Source: Nemopilema nomurai (taxonomy: Eukaryota > Cnidaria > Scyphozoa > Rhizostomeae > Rhizostomatidae). Taken from it: a stretch of DNA of 64,000 nt. Under the pieces are notes generated by a model. It did no database searches, was not told where the DNA came from, and saw only the letters and a list, made by a program, of their open reading frames with translations. The position numbers and the translations under genes were made by a program. The stretch lies in the NCBI GenBank assembly GCA_003864495.1, contig ML133498.1, positions 1,224,163 to 1,288,162 on the forward strand. The letters run 5' to 3'. Position 1 is the stretch's first letter. Each line of letters opens with the position of its first letter. This document shows, one piece after another, positions 62,315 to 64,000 of this stretch.

Positions 62315-64000
62315 CTTCGAGAAAAAAAAGAATCAGAGGTTAGGAACGCAATCTGCAGAAGCATGGGCAACGAAAATCTACTACACAGAAAACGAAATTG
62401 GCACAGAAACAACGGTAGATGCATGACATATACTAATAACTGGCCAGTTTCCCAGTATTTTAGCCCTGTTCAAAGAAATTAGCTCGATTCATTTTGCTTA
62501 TTAACTGTTTCTTTTAGCAAATTAACAGTTTTTGCATAACTTTCACCTTTTTGGCAAAGGGATACAATGTAAACCTCGTTATCACTCGGCAATTGCCTCT
62601 TGTCCTTGCGTCGTCTTATGGGCACACTTGTTTATTCCATATACTTATCCTTACTGTGTAGACAGACATTGGCCGGGTCATTATGTGCCAAACGCATTTT
62701 GCATCGGACTTATTCGTGGAAGACTGACTAGCTTTTCACAGTGACTTGTCAACTTTCAGATAGCTAGATCCATTGTAAATGAAGCAAATAAGTTCTCTGG
62801 ATGGAGCAAATAGAGGATTTGTTGTTGATCCTGGTCCTACAAAATTTACTTTCAACTTTTCAAAGTCTAAGCAAATAGAACGAGCTTTAAAATCTTATGA
62901 ATTACTTTTGGCGGTAAGAATGATTCAAGTAAAATGTACACTTACTACACTCGGAGTTGATTCTGATGTTTCGATTCTCTTACCATTTCGAAACAATTCC
63001 CAAAACCTTGCCCAAGCCCAAATAGCACGTCAAGAGTGACGAAGCCGAGCTTATCCACGTATCTAGGACACAAATCCATGGGCTAGATTTCAACAAAAGC
63101 ACTAGCTACCTTCTCCAGTACCAACATCTATGCTATGCTTGTGGTTGTACCGATATTAAGAAGTCTAATGCAAGCTTGCAAGTGTTGGTGACATTCGTTA
63201 CGTCATGTCTGGTAAAGGAGCAGTAAAGCTGCAAGGGAACTCACGTCTCAAGGTCCGTTGGGTATGTTCAAAACTATTGAGTTATCTGAGGGTACAAAAC
63301 TTTAGCAGGGAGAGGTTTGGGAGGTGAGTGCTTGGAGCTCAATGCGCCCTCTAGCCACTGTACTGTCAGCAAGCCATCTAAGAATGCAAGCAGTGGTGTG
63401 CCACTACTTCAAAGCCGGCCTTGATGACGGTGGGTATCCGGTGACTGTTCAGTTCACTCAGCTTTCTCTTAGAATCTAGATCGACTAGATGTATCGTGGG
63501 TGCCTCGTTATTGGCATTTGCATGCTCGTAGGTGGTTTTAGCCTCATGGGTATAAGTGACTTTGCTAGAAGCAATGGCCCTAGATTCATTGGTATTTGGC
63601 CATCTGTGAAAAGGAAGAGTTTAAGGCAGGTCGCAACTTTTCAACAATCTTTATCTGACTTTCAATAATAACATCATCATTCCATTAAACGTGATTTCAG
63701 TTGCTACTAGAAAAATATAATTTTCTCCTCGTCCAGTAGTTGTTATTGACAAAGGAGGCTGTGAACATGCCGAATGAAGGAGCCATTGCCCACTTTTTTG
63801 CGACCTATACCCATCCAAGGTCGTTGGAACGAAATTCATATTGGGTAAGGGCCTACTAATTGTATTCCTTCTCATTCAGTACACTGTTACAAAGGAAACA
63901 TACTGCAGTTTGATAATTATTGGGGGGCTCCAGCCCCCACAACCCCCTCCCCTCCGGCTTCGCCTGCAACCTAAATATGGAACTTGTCATAACCAAAACA
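62315..64000. other. Right-edge region, no gene recognised
   Basis: Short ORFs at 62532-62744 and 62779-63039 (plus) lack similarity. The stretch 63100-63650 is less AT-rich, suggesting an old repeat, but no ends are visible. A G/C-rich patch at about 63921-63971 (GGGGGGCTCCAGCCCCC) resembles the ends of decayed DNA transposons. Confidence 0.3.

Overview
The window is eukaryotic genomic DNA, AT-rich, with spliced genes whose introns are mostly 0.2 to 0.8 kb. The gene set is animal: a branched-chain keto acid dehydrogenase, a BBSome subunit, the ER ubiquitin ligase HRD1, THADA and aftiphilin. Compact introns, decayed hAT-type elements and the tail of a LINE suggest a non-vertebrate animal, probably a cnidarian. 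That last step is inference. All calls were made by reading exons by eye and checking that splice phases join and that total coding lengths divide by three.

Layout. The first coding exon of EXOSC5 (minus, 372-495) and BCKDHA (plus, 566-6160) are head to head with only 70 bp between start codons, an arrangement also found in human. BCKDHA converges on TTC8/BBS8 (minus, 9026-14728). Between them lie a small putative secreted protein ORF (minus, 7195-7437) and a 959-bp minisatellite of 64 units (7841-8799). A one-exon candidate GPI-anchored small protein (plus, 16334-16639) follows. SYVN1/HRD1 (minus, 18213-24709) is complete except for a one-base frameshift near 23323. THADA (minus, 26249-42567) has 26 exons and about 2109 codons. 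It is head to head with AFTPH (plus, 43074-50552, 8 exons, about 1207 codons), sharing a promoter interval of about 500 bp.

From 50.6 kb onward the window is gene-poor. It holds the 3' end of a LINE, two short MITE-like elements, and two convergent single-C2 membrane-protein genes (plus 54645-55513; minus 61626-62314). These two are paralogues: both begin at a phase-1 splice acceptor just before the membrane segment, and both have a C2 domain in which the usual calcium-binding aspartate loop is replaced by a basic YGRR motif. They are the best candidates for something undescribed.

The genes do not form an operon-like pathway. They are housekeeping genes of mitochondrial catabolism, RNA processing, cilium trafficking, ER quality control, tRNA modification and clathrin/AP-1 sorting. 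Other notable signals are a nested pair of hAT-type insertions with perfect 8-bp target duplications in the last AFTPH intron, four introns with GC donors (one in BCKDHA, three in THADA), two consecutive 535-codon exons in THADA, and 32-residue adaptor-motif repeats in AFTPH arranged as alternating A/B types.
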